Of a DNA stretch of 64,000 nt, positions 36,013 through 44,329 are shown in pieces. The position numbers were made by a program, and so were the translations under genes. Positions within the stretch are counted from its first letter, which is position 1; every line of letters begins with the position of its first letter. The notes below the pieces were generated by a model. The model was not told where the DNA came from. It did no database searches and saw only the letters and a list, made by a program, of their open reading frames with translations. Source of the DNA: Planctobacterium marinum. GTDB lineage: Bacteria > Pseudomonadota > Gammaproteobacteria > Enterobacterales > Alteromonadaceae. The stretch lies in assembly GCF_036322805.1 (NCBI RefSeq), contig NZ_AP027272.1, positions 3,906,001 through 3,970,000 on the forward strand. Reading direction: 5' to 3'.

Positions 36013-36741
36013 ATGAGCCAAATACAAAATGTCGGGGTCTGGTCTGAATTACTTGAAGCTGTAGAAGACTTTAACAAACGCTTTTTTATTACCAGTAAAA
36101 CACTACTTACTCAGCCACAGCATGTGTTGCAAGAAATAAGTGCAGAAAACCCGAGCAAAGAGTATGTGCCTGCTGTTAAATACGCGTTTTTGATCATGTC
36201 ATTTTATGCAGTATCAGCCGCTTTTTTGGGGATCAATTTCACCACCCTTGGTCCGGTAATCAATAACGAGCAGCAAGGTATCGATATTTTGTGGCAGTTT
36301 TTGGATAAATCTATCGTGTTTCTAACACTGCTATCTCTTTTACCAACGGCCTGGTTAGTCTCGAAACTCTTCTCCGCCAGCGGCCAGAGTAGCCTTAATT
36401 GCTACAAAATATCCCTCTACGCCTACTCTCTGGCAACGATTGCCGTTTTAATCGTAGTTGCTCCAGTAAAATGGCTTTTTCCTGAGCTATCTAACGAAGA
36501 TACCTTGGCATTGATCTCTTATTTAGGTATTGCTTCAGTCGTCTGCGTAGGATGGATTTATTGTCGTTGTTTTGCAGTTGGATTTTGGGAAGGTACTTGG
36601 AAAACGATTGTGAGTTATCTTTGGTGTCAGGTAATCGCTATAGCGCTATTCGCCGTCTTCTCATTCGTTGTGGGTTTTTACGTTGGGTATTCAGAAACCA
36701 TTAATACGCCTGAGACATCGATAGAAGCAGCTAAAGGATAA
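36013..36741 (+). CDS. membrane protein (Yip1/DUF3667-like)
   Basis: The 242-residue protein has a cytosolic lead containing FFITSKTLLTQPQHVLQEIS, then five predicted membrane helices. The lead-plus-helices pattern (a TLLLxP-type entry before the first helix) resembles DUF3667/Yip1-like bacterial proteins. It stands alone. Function unknown. Confidence 0.6.
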   Translation: MSQIQNVGVWSELLEAVEDFNKRFFITSKTLLTQPQHVLQEISAENPSKEYVPAVKYAFLIMSFYAVSAAFLGINFTTLGPVINNEQQGIDILWQFLDKSIVFLTLLSLLPTAWLVSKLFSASGQSSLNCYKISLYAYSLATIAVLIVVAPVKWLFPELSNEDTLALISYLGIASVVCVGWIYCRCFAVGFWEGTWKTIVSYLWCQVIAIALFAVFSFVVGFYVGYSETINTPETSIEAAKG

Positions 36742-36783
36742 TCAGCAAGACAACAGATATTGCCTTGCCAAAATCGATAAGCG

Positions 36784-37836
36784 TTAAAAGGGCAACGGAT
36801 ACTTCTTCAACAGCGCTAAAACTTCAGCTTGTAGTGTTTCAGACAGGGGCATAGAAAAGGCCGCAAGGTTTTCCTTAAGTTGAGGCATACTGGTAGCGCC
36901 AATGATTATAGAGGTCACACCATCCACTTTATCACACCAGGCTAGTGCCAGTTGCGCGGCTGTCATACCGTGACGTTCAGCCAGTGTTTTAATATCTGCC
37001 ACTGCACTGTTCACCACCTGACTATCGCGAAACAATCCATTGCGCTGCGCTATCGTCCAACGGCTGCCTTCTGGCCGGGCGCCATTGAGATATTTACCAC
37101 TCAGCACTCCGCCCCCGAGTGGTGACCAAGGCAGGTAAGCAATGTCTTCGTGAATACAGTGTTCAATCAGGTAAGGCCAATCTTTAGTGTGCAGCATGTT
37201 AAATTCGTTTTGAATAGATACCATCCGCGGCAAACTGTATTTTTCACTGAGTTTGAGGTATTCACTGATCCCCCATGTGGTATCGTCTGAAAGGCCACAA
37301 TAACGAATTTTACCTGCTTGCACACAGTCGTTAAGCCCTTGCAATATCTCAAGCATGTCATTGGACGCTTGCTCAGTGTTAGTATCACTAAACTTTACCT
37401 GGCCAGGCCAGTGGTTGGAAAAATGAGGATGACGGCGATTAGGCCAATGCAACTGATATAAATCGATGTAGTCTGTTTGCAAGCGTGTGAGCGAAGCATC
37501 CACCGCCTGCTTTATCGCTTCACCACTGATTTTACCTCCTTCTCGTATCCAGGATAGTCCCGGCCCGGCAATTTTTGTAGCTAACACCAGGTCCTTGCGT
37601 TTTTCTGGATTTTTGGCCAACCAATTGCCGATGACCTTTTCGGTCGCGCCATAAGTTTCTGCCCTGGGCGGAATAGAATACAGTTCCGCGGTATCAATAA
37701 AATTAACGCCTTGGGACAGCGCATAATCCAGCTGTTGCTCAGCATCTTGCTGAGTGTTCTGTTCTCCCCATGTCATGGACCCGAGACAAACACGTGACAC
37801 CTTCAAACCACTACTACCTAAAACGGAATATTCCAT
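36784..37836 (-). CDS. tas: aldo/keto reductase, Tas family
   Basis: From the ATG at 37836 the protein has 350 residues, close to E. coli Tas (346); the longer frame to 37914 adds 26 unrelated residues. It shows MEYSVLGSSGLKVSRVCLGSMTWGEQNTQQ, FIDTAELYSIPPRAETYG (catalytic Asp/Tyr), LVLATKIAGPG (Lys) and IDLYQLHWPNR (His), then an NADPH-binding end IIIGATSMPQLKENL. It is a soluble NADPH-dependent carbonyl reductase; the natural substrate of Tas is not settled. It converges with the membrane-protein gene. Confidence 0.9.
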   Translation of the reverse strand: MEYSVLGSSGLKVSRVCLGSMTWGEQNTQQDAEQQLDYALSQGVNFIDTAELYSIPPRAETYGATEKVIGNWLAKNPEKRKDLVLATKIAGPGLSWIREGGKISGEAIKQAVDASLTRLQTDYIDLYQLHWPNRRHPHFSNHWPGQVKFSDTNTEQASNDMLEILQGLNDCVQAGKIRYCGLSDDTTWGISEYLKLSEKYSLPRMVSIQNEFNMLHTKDWPYLIEHCIHEDIAYLPWSPLGGGVLSGKYLNGARPEGSRWTIAQRNGLFRDSQVVNSAVADIKTLAERHGMTAAQLALAWCDKVDGVTSIIIGATSMPQLKENLAAFSMPLSETLQAEVLALLKKYPLPF

Positions 37837-38049
37837 ATCTGAGAACCTGTTATTTGATATTTCATTAATTCTATAGAAGATGTATGGACGGATTCGAGAA
37901 TTGAAAGGTAACAAACAACGCTAATTCCCCAGAAAAATCAGTCTTAGCCAGAATTTCAATTTGCGAAAAAGCGTTTGTTTGCATCCACATCACGTAATAC
38001 CATAGCGCGCTGAAATATCGTTATTCATCACACTTAACAAGGAATAAAA

Positions 38050-38628
38050 ATGAAAAACAAAGGTTTAATTGCACTGGTTTTAGCTGCTGCAGTTCTCTCG
38101 GGTTGTGCGTTTAACCCACAACAAGCATCACTCAACCCAACACTTAACATAAGTGAATCACAGGTGGGCAACAATACTAAAGTTGCCGTACAGGTGATTG
38201 ATGAGAGAGCAGATAAGTCGCTTGGTCGCAGAGGCACAGCGTATGGTGATGCGGCTGAGATCACAGCGAAACAAGATCTGGCTACAGTGGTACAACAAGA
38301 AATTGAAAAGGGTCTTGTAAAACAAGGATTTATTGTTAGCGAAAAAGCAGATGCCGACAGCGTATTGATGGTGGAAATCAGAGCGCTTGAATATTCAACT
38401 TCTACTGGTTTCTGGACCGGTGGCGTACACATCAAAGGTGCGTTCAAAAGCCGAGCCAAAAATGCAGACAGCGACATGGAAAAGATGTATCGCTATGAGA
38501 AAGAGGAACGAGTTGTAGTAGTACCTACTGCCGAGACCAATGAACAATGGATTAATGAGGCTTTAACAGAAACACTGAATAAGCTGATTACTGACGGCGA
38601 GTTATTAAACTTTCTTTCAGCTAAATAA
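38050..38628 (+). CDS. YajG family lipoprotein
   Basis: The 192-residue protein has a lipoprotein signal (LVLAAAVLSGC, Cys at residue 19) followed by FNPQQASLNPTLNI, VAVQVIDERADKSLGRRGTA and ALEYSTSTGFWTGG. This is the pattern of the YajG family of outer-membrane lipoproteins of unknown role. An inverted repeat GTCCCCG/CGGGGAC at 38643-38669 follows and may end both this and the convergent CNNM/CBS gene. Confidence 0.85.
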   Translation: MKNKGLIALVLAAAVLSGCAFNPQQASLNPTLNISESQVGNNTKVAVQVIDERADKSLGRRGTAYGDAAEITAKQDLATVVQQEIEKGLVKQGFIVSEKADADSVLMVEIRALEYSTSTGFWTGGVHIKGAFKSRAKNADSDMEKMYRYEKEERVVVVPTAETNEQWINEALTETLNKLITDGELLNFLSAK

Positions 38629-38677
38629 TCTTGCAATAAAGAGTCCCCGGCATAGTTGATGTCGGGGACACAACTTC

Positions 38678-39736
38678 TTATTTACTGTCGTTTACCTTAT
38701 CCAATACCGCTTTTTCTCGTTTTTTACCCAAGCTTTTTGCCAGTTTTTTCATACTCACGGTGCGATCATTTTCATCGACGATATCGATACCCAATAAGGT
38801 TTCCAGCAAGTCTTCCATAGTGATGATGCCTTCAAGGCCACCGTATTCGTCTACCACCAGAATCATATTGGCCCGTTGACTCAAAAACTTATCAAAAGCA
38901 GACGACAGCGGCATGCTAGCGAGCATCACAATCATTTCTTTTTTGTATTCTACAAGATGCTTTTGGCCGTTCCCTCTTGCTTGCGCCAGCAACAAATCTG
39001 ACTTCATCACAAAACCGCTAATTTTCTCAGGTTCATTCTCTTCATAGATGGGGATGCGAGAAAATTCGTTACTGTCGTATTTGTGGAAATAGGTTTCCAC
39101 AGTGAGGTGCTCGGATAGAGAGAACACTACCGTTCTGTGGGTCATGGCATCTTTTATTTTTAACTCATGAAGGTTTAATAAACTCTGCATAAAGTTCATT
39201 TCATGAGCGGCCAGCTGTCCTTCCTGTGCGGATATTTCTGCCATGGCTAACATTTCACCGCGACTCAAGCCACGCAATGGACTGTCTTCTTTGAATCCCT
39301 TTGTTAACTTCTCCGACATTTTGACAAATGGATAGAGCACGATAATCAAATATTTAAGGAAAAAGGCCGTCACTGGTGCCAGTTGACGCCAGTAAGTGGC
39401 ACCCAGCGTTTTTGGAATGATCTCAGAGAAAACCAGAATTAAAAGGGTTAATACCGCGGAAATTAAGCCTAAATAAGCATCGCCGAATACCACGGCAGCC
39501 TGTGCTCCCGCTCCAGCAGCCCCCATTGTGTGGGCAATGGTGTTGAGAGTGAGAATAGCAGAAAGCGGCTTATTGATGTCTGCAGAAAGCTCCCGTAACA
39601 GCGTTCCTGTTGGTTTTCCCTCTCTTTCCAACAAAGAAATATAAGCAGACGAACAGCTCAATATGACGGCCTCCGCTACAGAGCAAATAAATGAGAACCC
39701 CAAGGCAATAAATACGTAAATTATCAGCAGCGTCAC
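38678..39736 (-). CDS. CNNM-type (DUF21) membrane protein with CBS pair
   Basis: The 352-residue protein has four membrane helices in an N-terminal DUF21/CNNM domain (AVILSCSSAYISLLEREGKP, FSEIIPKTLGATYW) and a CBS pair (LKIKDAMTHRTVVFSL...FSRIPIYEE and MILVVDEYGGLEGIITMEDLLETLLG). It ends without the CorC C-terminal domain typical of longer YhdP/CorB-like relatives. Such proteins are linked to Mg2+ or Co2+ efflux. It is monocistronic. Confidence 0.88.
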   Translation of the reverse strand: MTLLIIYVFIALGFSFICSVAEAVILSCSSAYISLLEREGKPTGTLLRELSADINKPLSAILTLNTIAHTMGAAGAGAQAAVVFGDAYLGLISAVLTLLILVFSEIIPKTLGATYWRQLAPVTAFFLKYLIIVLYPFVKMSEKLTKGFKEDSPLRGLSRGEMLAMAEISAQEGQLAAHEMNFMQSLLNLHELKIKDAMTHRTVVFSLSEHLTVETYFHKYDSNEFSRIPIYEENEPEKISGFVMKSDLLLAQARGNGQKHLVEYKKEMIVMLASMPLSSAFDKFLSQRANMILVVDEYGGLEGIITMEDLLETLLGIDIVDENDRTVSMKKLAKSLGKKREKAVLDKVNDSK

Positions 39737-39903
39737 TACTCGTTCCTATCTCAAAATTCGGATGTCTATTCAGGTAAGCCCATAGTATGACACAGGCTCC
39801 TTTTTTCCGGGAAAATAAAATAATACCTATTTTGTAGTAATTATTGCTTGCATCCATCCCAAAGTTAATACTACATTGTAGTTATAAATGTATGGGGCGG
39901 GTT

Positions 39904-40251
39904 ATGGCAGAAAAAGAGAAGTTTTTAGGAGAGTTCGAGCAAATCGTTTTATTGGCGTGCATTCAATTAGGCACAACCGCCTATGGCGCCAGTTTAAGAC
40001 AATTGCTTCACGATGAGATTCAGCGTGATGTGGCCATTGGAGCACTTTACTCCACCCTTGAACGCCTGGAGAAGAAAGGCATGGTTACCTCAAAATTTGG
40101 GGAAGCCACTGCCGAACGCGGAGGTAAACCGAAACGTTTTTTCGAGGTGACAGCTAAGGGACAGGAAGCTCTAAAAAGAGCGCGAGAAGCGATGAATACT
40201 CTTTGGAATGGTATTTCCATCAGGCAAATGGATGCACAGGTGAAACCGTGA
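39904..40251 (+). CDS. PadR family transcriptional regulator
   Basis: Starting at the ATG at 39904 (MAEKEKFLGEFEQIVL) gives 115 residues; the frame is open further upstream. The winged helix spans FLGEFEQIVLLACIQLG, AIGALYSTLERLEKKGM (recognition helix) and AERGGKPKRFFEVTAKG (wing). A short C-terminal helix follows. The stop overlaps the next start as GTGA, so the pair is translationally coupled; the regulator probably responds to, or controls, the membrane protein. Confidence 0.9.
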   Translation: MAEKEKFLGEFEQIVLLACIQLGTTAYGASLRQLLHDEIQRDVAIGALYSTLERLEKKGMVTSKFGEATAERGGKPKRFFEVTAKGQEALKRAREAMNTLWNGISIRQMDAQVKP

Positions 40252-40946
40252 ACGAATCAAAACCACCCGGTAGACCGCCTCCGCTGTTGGCGCAAAGAAT
40301 ACTAAATCTGGTGGTCCCCAATCACTTAAAAGAGAGTTTAACGGGAGACCTGGAAGAAGAGTTTGCGCACCGCGCAATGACTAACGACAAACAAGCCACT
40401 CACTGGTTTTGGAGACAAACAATGCAAACATCACTGCACTACTTTTCACAATATCTGGCCACCGAAGCCATGCTGAAGAAATTGGTTATCATCACGACGC
40501 TCGTATTGTTCCCTACCCTGCTTATCATGATTTCCTGGCTCAGTAATATGGATACAGAAACCTCTGAGCATGTCTGGAACAATTTATTGCAGGGGAAAAT
40601 ACACAGCTTCTTATTTGAAGCCGAAGTGCTCGCTCTAGGATCAGAAAAACTGGCGACGGACTTTGACCTTTTGATGTACTTCAATACTCCTGCTGCTCTG
40701 TGGACAGTATTTGCATTGGCAGTGCTGTATTTCCGCAACAAAAAAGCGGCTTTTTCTGCGCATCAAGCCGCGGCCTGGTCAACGGTCTTGATGTTATTGC
40801 CCTATTTGTTTGGATTGATCTATATCGAAATTATTGAGCCGCAAGCGCGCCACGTAGGGCCACCAGTTGCGTTTATGGCTTTGTCTATTGTGTATTTGAT
40901 ATTACCTTCCAGCTCTTTAGTATTGCGTAAGATGGTTAAGAAATAA
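40248..40946 (+). CDS. membrane partner of PadR regulator (permease-prefix-like)
   Basis: I start at the GTG at 40248 (GTGA overlap with the PadR stop), giving 232 residues. The first 60 residues, PPPLLAQRILNLVVPNHLKE SLTGDLEEEF split over two blocks, resemble the prefix domain that precedes FtsX-like permeases in PadR operons. Four to five membrane helices follow, but no FtsX/MacB domain. So it looks like a stand-alone prefix-plus-membrane protein. Function unknown. Confidence 0.65.
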   Translation: MNESKPPGRPPPLLAQRILNLVVPNHLKESLTGDLEEEFAHRAMTNDKQATHWFWRQTMQTSLHYFSQYLATEAMLKKLVIITTLVLFPTLLIMISWLSNMDTETSEHVWNNLLQGKIHSFLFEAEVLALGSEKLATDFDLLMYFNTPAALWTVFALAVLYFRNKKAAFSAHQAAAWSTVLMLLPYLFGLIYIEIIEPQARHVGPPVAFMALSIVYLILPSSSLVLRKMVKK

Positions 40947-41018
40947 CCTTTAACGTTCAAAAATGTACTAGAGCTGGTATAAAGGTCATCATCACTTGCT
41001 GTTAAATGAGATATACCG

Positions 41019-42530
41019 ATGCGCCTGGCCAGCTCTTTTGCAATCATTCTCTGTTTACTGTTTTTTCCTTCGCTATCTTGGGCTCACCCAAAACTTAATA
41101 CGCTAAGCATTTCTGAGGCCCGGGAGCTAATGCTCCTGGAAAAGTTGAGTAGTGAAAGATTAACCAAATTTTACCTTGAGCAAATCGCGTTAAACAACAA
41201 ACGTGGCGCTGGAATCAATGCTGTTGTACAAATCAATTCCGCTGCACTTGATAGTGCCAGAACCTTGGACGAGGAGCGTAGAAAAGGCAAGGTCAGGGGC
41301 CCTCTCCACGGAATTCCAATTCTACTCAAAGATAATATCGATACTGGCGATGGAATGGCTAATACCGCGGGCTCCATTGCCTTAGCCAATAATATCCCTG
41401 ACAAAGATGCTCAATTAGTTAGCGTGCTGAGAGAAGCCGGCGCGGTGATATTGGGTAAAACCAACCTGAGTGAATGGGCAAACTTTCGTTCTTTTCACAG
41501 TACAAGCGGTTGGAGTAGCTTATACGGCTTAACCAAAAACCCAATTGAACACTCGCGCAATACTTGCGGCTCAAGCTCAGGCTCGGCTGCGGCTGTTGCC
41601 GCCGGGTTTGCAATGGTTGCGATAGGTACAGAAACCAATGGCTCAATAGTATGTCCCTCGGCCGCTACTGGTCTCGTGGGTATCAAACCCACATTGGGTA
41701 CTGTAAGTCGCGATGGCATCATACCAATAGCTCACAGTCAGGATACCGCGGGTCCAATGGCCCGCAATGTCGCCGATGCGGTATATCTTCTGGAGGCAAT
41801 GCACAGTTTTAACGAACAAGATCCGCTCGCTCAACACGCCAATAGCAACCTCTCTGTTCATCTTAAAGCGAATGGATTACAAGACAAACGCATTGGAGTC
41901 GCTACCAACCTGGCTGGCTTCCATTTTGGAGTCGATGCCCTGTTTGATAACGCACTAGCATTGATGTCTACATCAGGTGCCACACTTATCGATATAGAAA
42001 TGCCGGATAGAAGCGTATTTTCTGATGATGAATTCACCGTACTGTTATTTGAATTCAAACATGGACTGAATCACTATCTCAAACAAGCGAACCTGCCCCA
42101 CACCTTGGCATCCTTGATGGAATTTAATATTGCTCACCACAAGCAAACAATGCCGTTTTTCAAGCAAGAAATTTTTGAATTGGCAGAAAAAAAAGGTCCG
42201 CTTAGTGAACAAATCTACCTGTCAGCTCTGGAGAGAAGTAAACGGCTTGCGGGACCGGAGGGTATTGACCTCGTTATGCAGCGCTATCAATTAGACTTAA
42301 TCGTTAGTCCGACGACAGCCCCCGCATGGAAAACCGACCTGGTAAATGGCGATCACTACATGGGTGGCACCAGCAGTTTTGCAGCCGTTTCTGGTTACCC
42401 TCACATCACAGTTCCTATGGGCCATTATCAGGGGTTGCCAGTAGGTATATCAATGTTTGCGGGGCATCTGGCTGAACCAGTATTAATCGAAGCGGCGTAT
42501 GGTTTTGAATCCCGTTTAAAGGCGCAATGA
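41019..42530 (+). CDS. secreted amidase (amidase signature family)
   Basis: The 503-residue protein has a signal peptide (MRLASSFAIILCLLFFPSLSWA) and the amidase-signature fold. The Ser-cisSer-Lys triad is K104 in HGIPILLKDNIDTGD, the Ser run in NTCGSSSGSAAAVAAG (184-189) and S209 in GTETNGSIVCPSA. GatA-like transamidosomes lack a signal peptide, so this is a periplasmic or secreted amide hydrolase. Downstream 104 bp lies an enoyl reductase-like gene on the same strand. The substrate is unknown. Confidence 0.9.
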   Translation: MRLASSFAIILCLLFFPSLSWAHPKLNTLSISEARELMLLEKLSSERLTKFYLEQIALNNKRGAGINAVVQINSAALDSARTLDEERRKGKVRGPLHGIPILLKDNIDTGDGMANTAGSIALANNIPDKDAQLVSVLREAGAVILGKTNLSEWANFRSFHSTSGWSSLYGLTKNPIEHSRNTCGSSSGSAAAVAAGFAMVAIGTETNGSIVCPSAATGLVGIKPTLGTVSRDGIIPIAHSQDTAGPMARNVADAVYLLEAMHSFNEQDPLAQHANSNLSVHLKANGLQDKRIGVATNLAGFHFGVDALFDNALALMSTSGATLIDIEMPDRSVFSDDEFTVLLFEFKHGLNHYLKQANLPHTLASLMEFNIAHHKQTMPFFKQEIFELAEKKGPLSEQIYLSALERSKRLAGPEGIDLVMQRYQLDLIVSPTTAPAWKTDLVNGDHYMGGTSSFAAVSGYPHITVPMGHYQGLPVGISMFAGHLAEPVLIEAAYGFESRLKAQ

Positions 42531-42634
42531 TTAATCTGTGGTGCATTGAACGATGTAAAACAATTCAAACGGCCGTTTAAATTTTTAGCAAGACTGATAC
42601 ACTCAAGACACAAAAACCAAATGGAAGAGTGAAT

Positions 42635-43615
42635 ATGTTAAAAGCAGAATACAAAGAAAGAGGCCCGGTACCCCAAGATGTTATCGAAGCTGTCGAGTTT
42701 ACGGCACCCGCCCCTCAACATGATGAAATACTCGTGGAGTTGCAGGCCTCACCCATAAATCCTTCTGACGTACTCACACTGACCGGCTTATATGGAATTC
42801 TGCCACCACTACCCGCTATTGGCGGCAATGAAGGTGTTGGAAAAGTCGTTTCTGTAGGTGAAAAGGTTGAGCACTTCAAGCCTGGTCAATCAGTTCTTCT
42901 GCCAGTGGGAATTGGCACCTGGTCCACTCACATTGTCGCCCCTGCCAAAAAGTTCATCCCGCTGCCTGACGGTGCCGATCCTCAGCAACTATCCATGTTA
43001 TCCATCAATCCGCCCACAGCCTCATTAATGCTGTCAGAGTTTATGCCTTTGAAAGAGGGGGATTGGGTAATCCAAAATGCCGCTAACTCCGCGGTTGGAA
43101 ATTACCTTATTCAACTGGCCAGATTACGTGGTTTAAAAACCGTTAACATAGTGCGCAGAGAATCACTTATTGAACCACTTACAAAAGCTGGCGCTGATGT
43201 TGTACTTGTAGATGGCGATGACTTGGTGAAGCGAGTGCGCAAAGCAACGGAAAAAGCTGAAATCCAATTAGCGATCGATGCCGTAGGAGGCACTGCTTCT
43301 AACCGCCTGGCCGATTGCCTGGCATCTCAGGGAACCTTGGTTAACTACGGTATGATGAGTGGTGAGGCAGCACAGGTGTCTTCAGCGAATCTGATTTTTA
43401 AGGACATTACAGTTAAAGGCTTTTGGCTGGCCATATGGTTTCAGCGCGCAACCAAAGAGGCGCAACAAGCATTGTATAATGAACTGGCTATGCTAATTGC
43501 AACCGGCAAATTAAAGGCGCCCATTGATCGGATATACAAGGTGGCTGAAATAAAAGATGCGGTAGCCTATGCAGCTCAAGGTGAGCGCAATGGAAAAGTA
43601 TTAATAACAGCTTGA
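42635..43615 (+). CDS. MDR-family reductase, 2-enoyl-CoA/quinone reductase-like
   Basis: The ATG at 42635 has GGAAGAG 5 nt before it; a GTG at 42629 is also in frame. The 326-residue protein lacks the structural zinc Cys cluster. It has the GroES-like part SPINPSDVLTLTGLYG, IGGNEGVGKVVSVGE and a Rossmann domain WVIQNAANSAVGNYLIQLAR with an NADPH-type motif. The whole pattern resembles mitochondrial-type trans-2-enoyl-thioester reductase (MECR/ETR), also seen in bacteria. A GGGG/CCCC hairpin with T-run follows. Confidence 0.85.
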   Translation: MLKAEYKERGPVPQDVIEAVEFTAPAPQHDEILVELQASPINPSDVLTLTGLYGILPPLPAIGGNEGVGKVVSVGEKVEHFKPGQSVLLPVGIGTWSTHIVAPAKKFIPLPDGADPQQLSMLSINPPTASLMLSEFMPLKEGDWVIQNAANSAVGNYLIQLARLRGLKTVNIVRRESLIEPLTKAGADVVLVDGDDLVKRVRKATEKAEIQLAIDAVGGTASNRLADCLASQGTLVNYGMMSGEAAQVSSANLIFKDITVKGFWLAIWFQRATKEAQQALYNELAMLIATGKLKAPIDRIYKVAEIKDAVAYAAQGERNGKVLITA

Positions 43616-43732
43616 TCAACAAAAGTAGCAGGGGCTGCCGCCCCCTTATTAACTTTTTTATCCCGCAATTCAAACTTTATTGATACTCAGGGCGACTTAC
43701 AAAATAACGTCTCAATATCAGGTAATTTTGTA

Positions 43733-44278
43733 ATGAATAAATTCGCTAAAACCGTCGCCCTGTCCTCCGGCTTTTTGTTAGTTTCCTTGTATGCAATGGC
43801 TCGTCAGGCCCCTGTTCCGGTGTACGCTGTGGCCATCGATGATTGTCAGGTCGTTACGCAAATCACGCTGGGAGAGGAAGAATATGAAGCCTGGCAAAAA
43901 ATACAGGATCTGGAAAAGCAAATGCAGGTTATCCAAGGCCCATTAAAAACTGTAGAAGCCAAGTTTTCTGAATATGGCAAGGAAATGGAAGAATTGAATG
44001 AATTAGCGGTGCAGGAAACAGAACAAACCTTGTATATAGATAAAGAGTTGCTGCGCAAGACTGAGAGACTGGCAGACAAAATCTCAGCATTAGCGGATGC
44101 ACACCAATCCGATTTTGATGCTATAGGTGAGTTGGGAGAGAAAATTGGTGAGCAAGCTGATATCTTTAGTGACACCATAGAGAGCGCATTTGAGGGCCTC
44201 GATTACAACCAGGTAAAAATATACAAAGCAGATGAACCACTGGACTTAGAGCAGTGTTACAACGAGCAATTAATGTAG
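43733..44278 (+). CDS. secreted coiled-coil hypothetical protein
   Basis: The 181-residue protein has a signal peptide (VALSSGFLLVSLYAMARQAP). The mature part is mostly a long helix (from about residue 45), Glu/Lys-rich with heptad-like hydrophobics, such as LEKQMQVIQGPLKTVEAKF and LADKISALADAHQSDFD. Two Cys occur (ID-DC near 41 and a final QCYNEQLM). No family was recognised. A terminator at 44297-44318 follows. Confidence 0.6.
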   Translation: MNKFAKTVALSSGFLLVSLYAMARQAPVPVYAVAIDDCQVVTQITLGEEEYEAWQKIQDLEKQMQVIQGPLKTVEAKFSEYGKEMEELNELAVQETEQTLYIDKELLRKTERLADKISALADAHQSDFDAIGELGEKIGEQADIFSDTIESAFEGLDYNQVKIYKADEPLDLEQCYNEQLM

Positions 44279-44296
44279 CATTAGCGAAATAATTCA

Positions 44297-44318
44297 GGGC
44301 GGAATTACCGCCCTTTTT
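44297..44318 (+). terminator. Rho-independent terminator
   Basis: The stem GGGCGG/CCGCCC with a 5-nt loop is followed by TTTTT, 18 bp after the coiled-coil gene. It also lies just past the stop of the convergent PhoD gene. Confidence 0.85.
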
Positions 44319-44329
44319 GGTGTAAGTAA

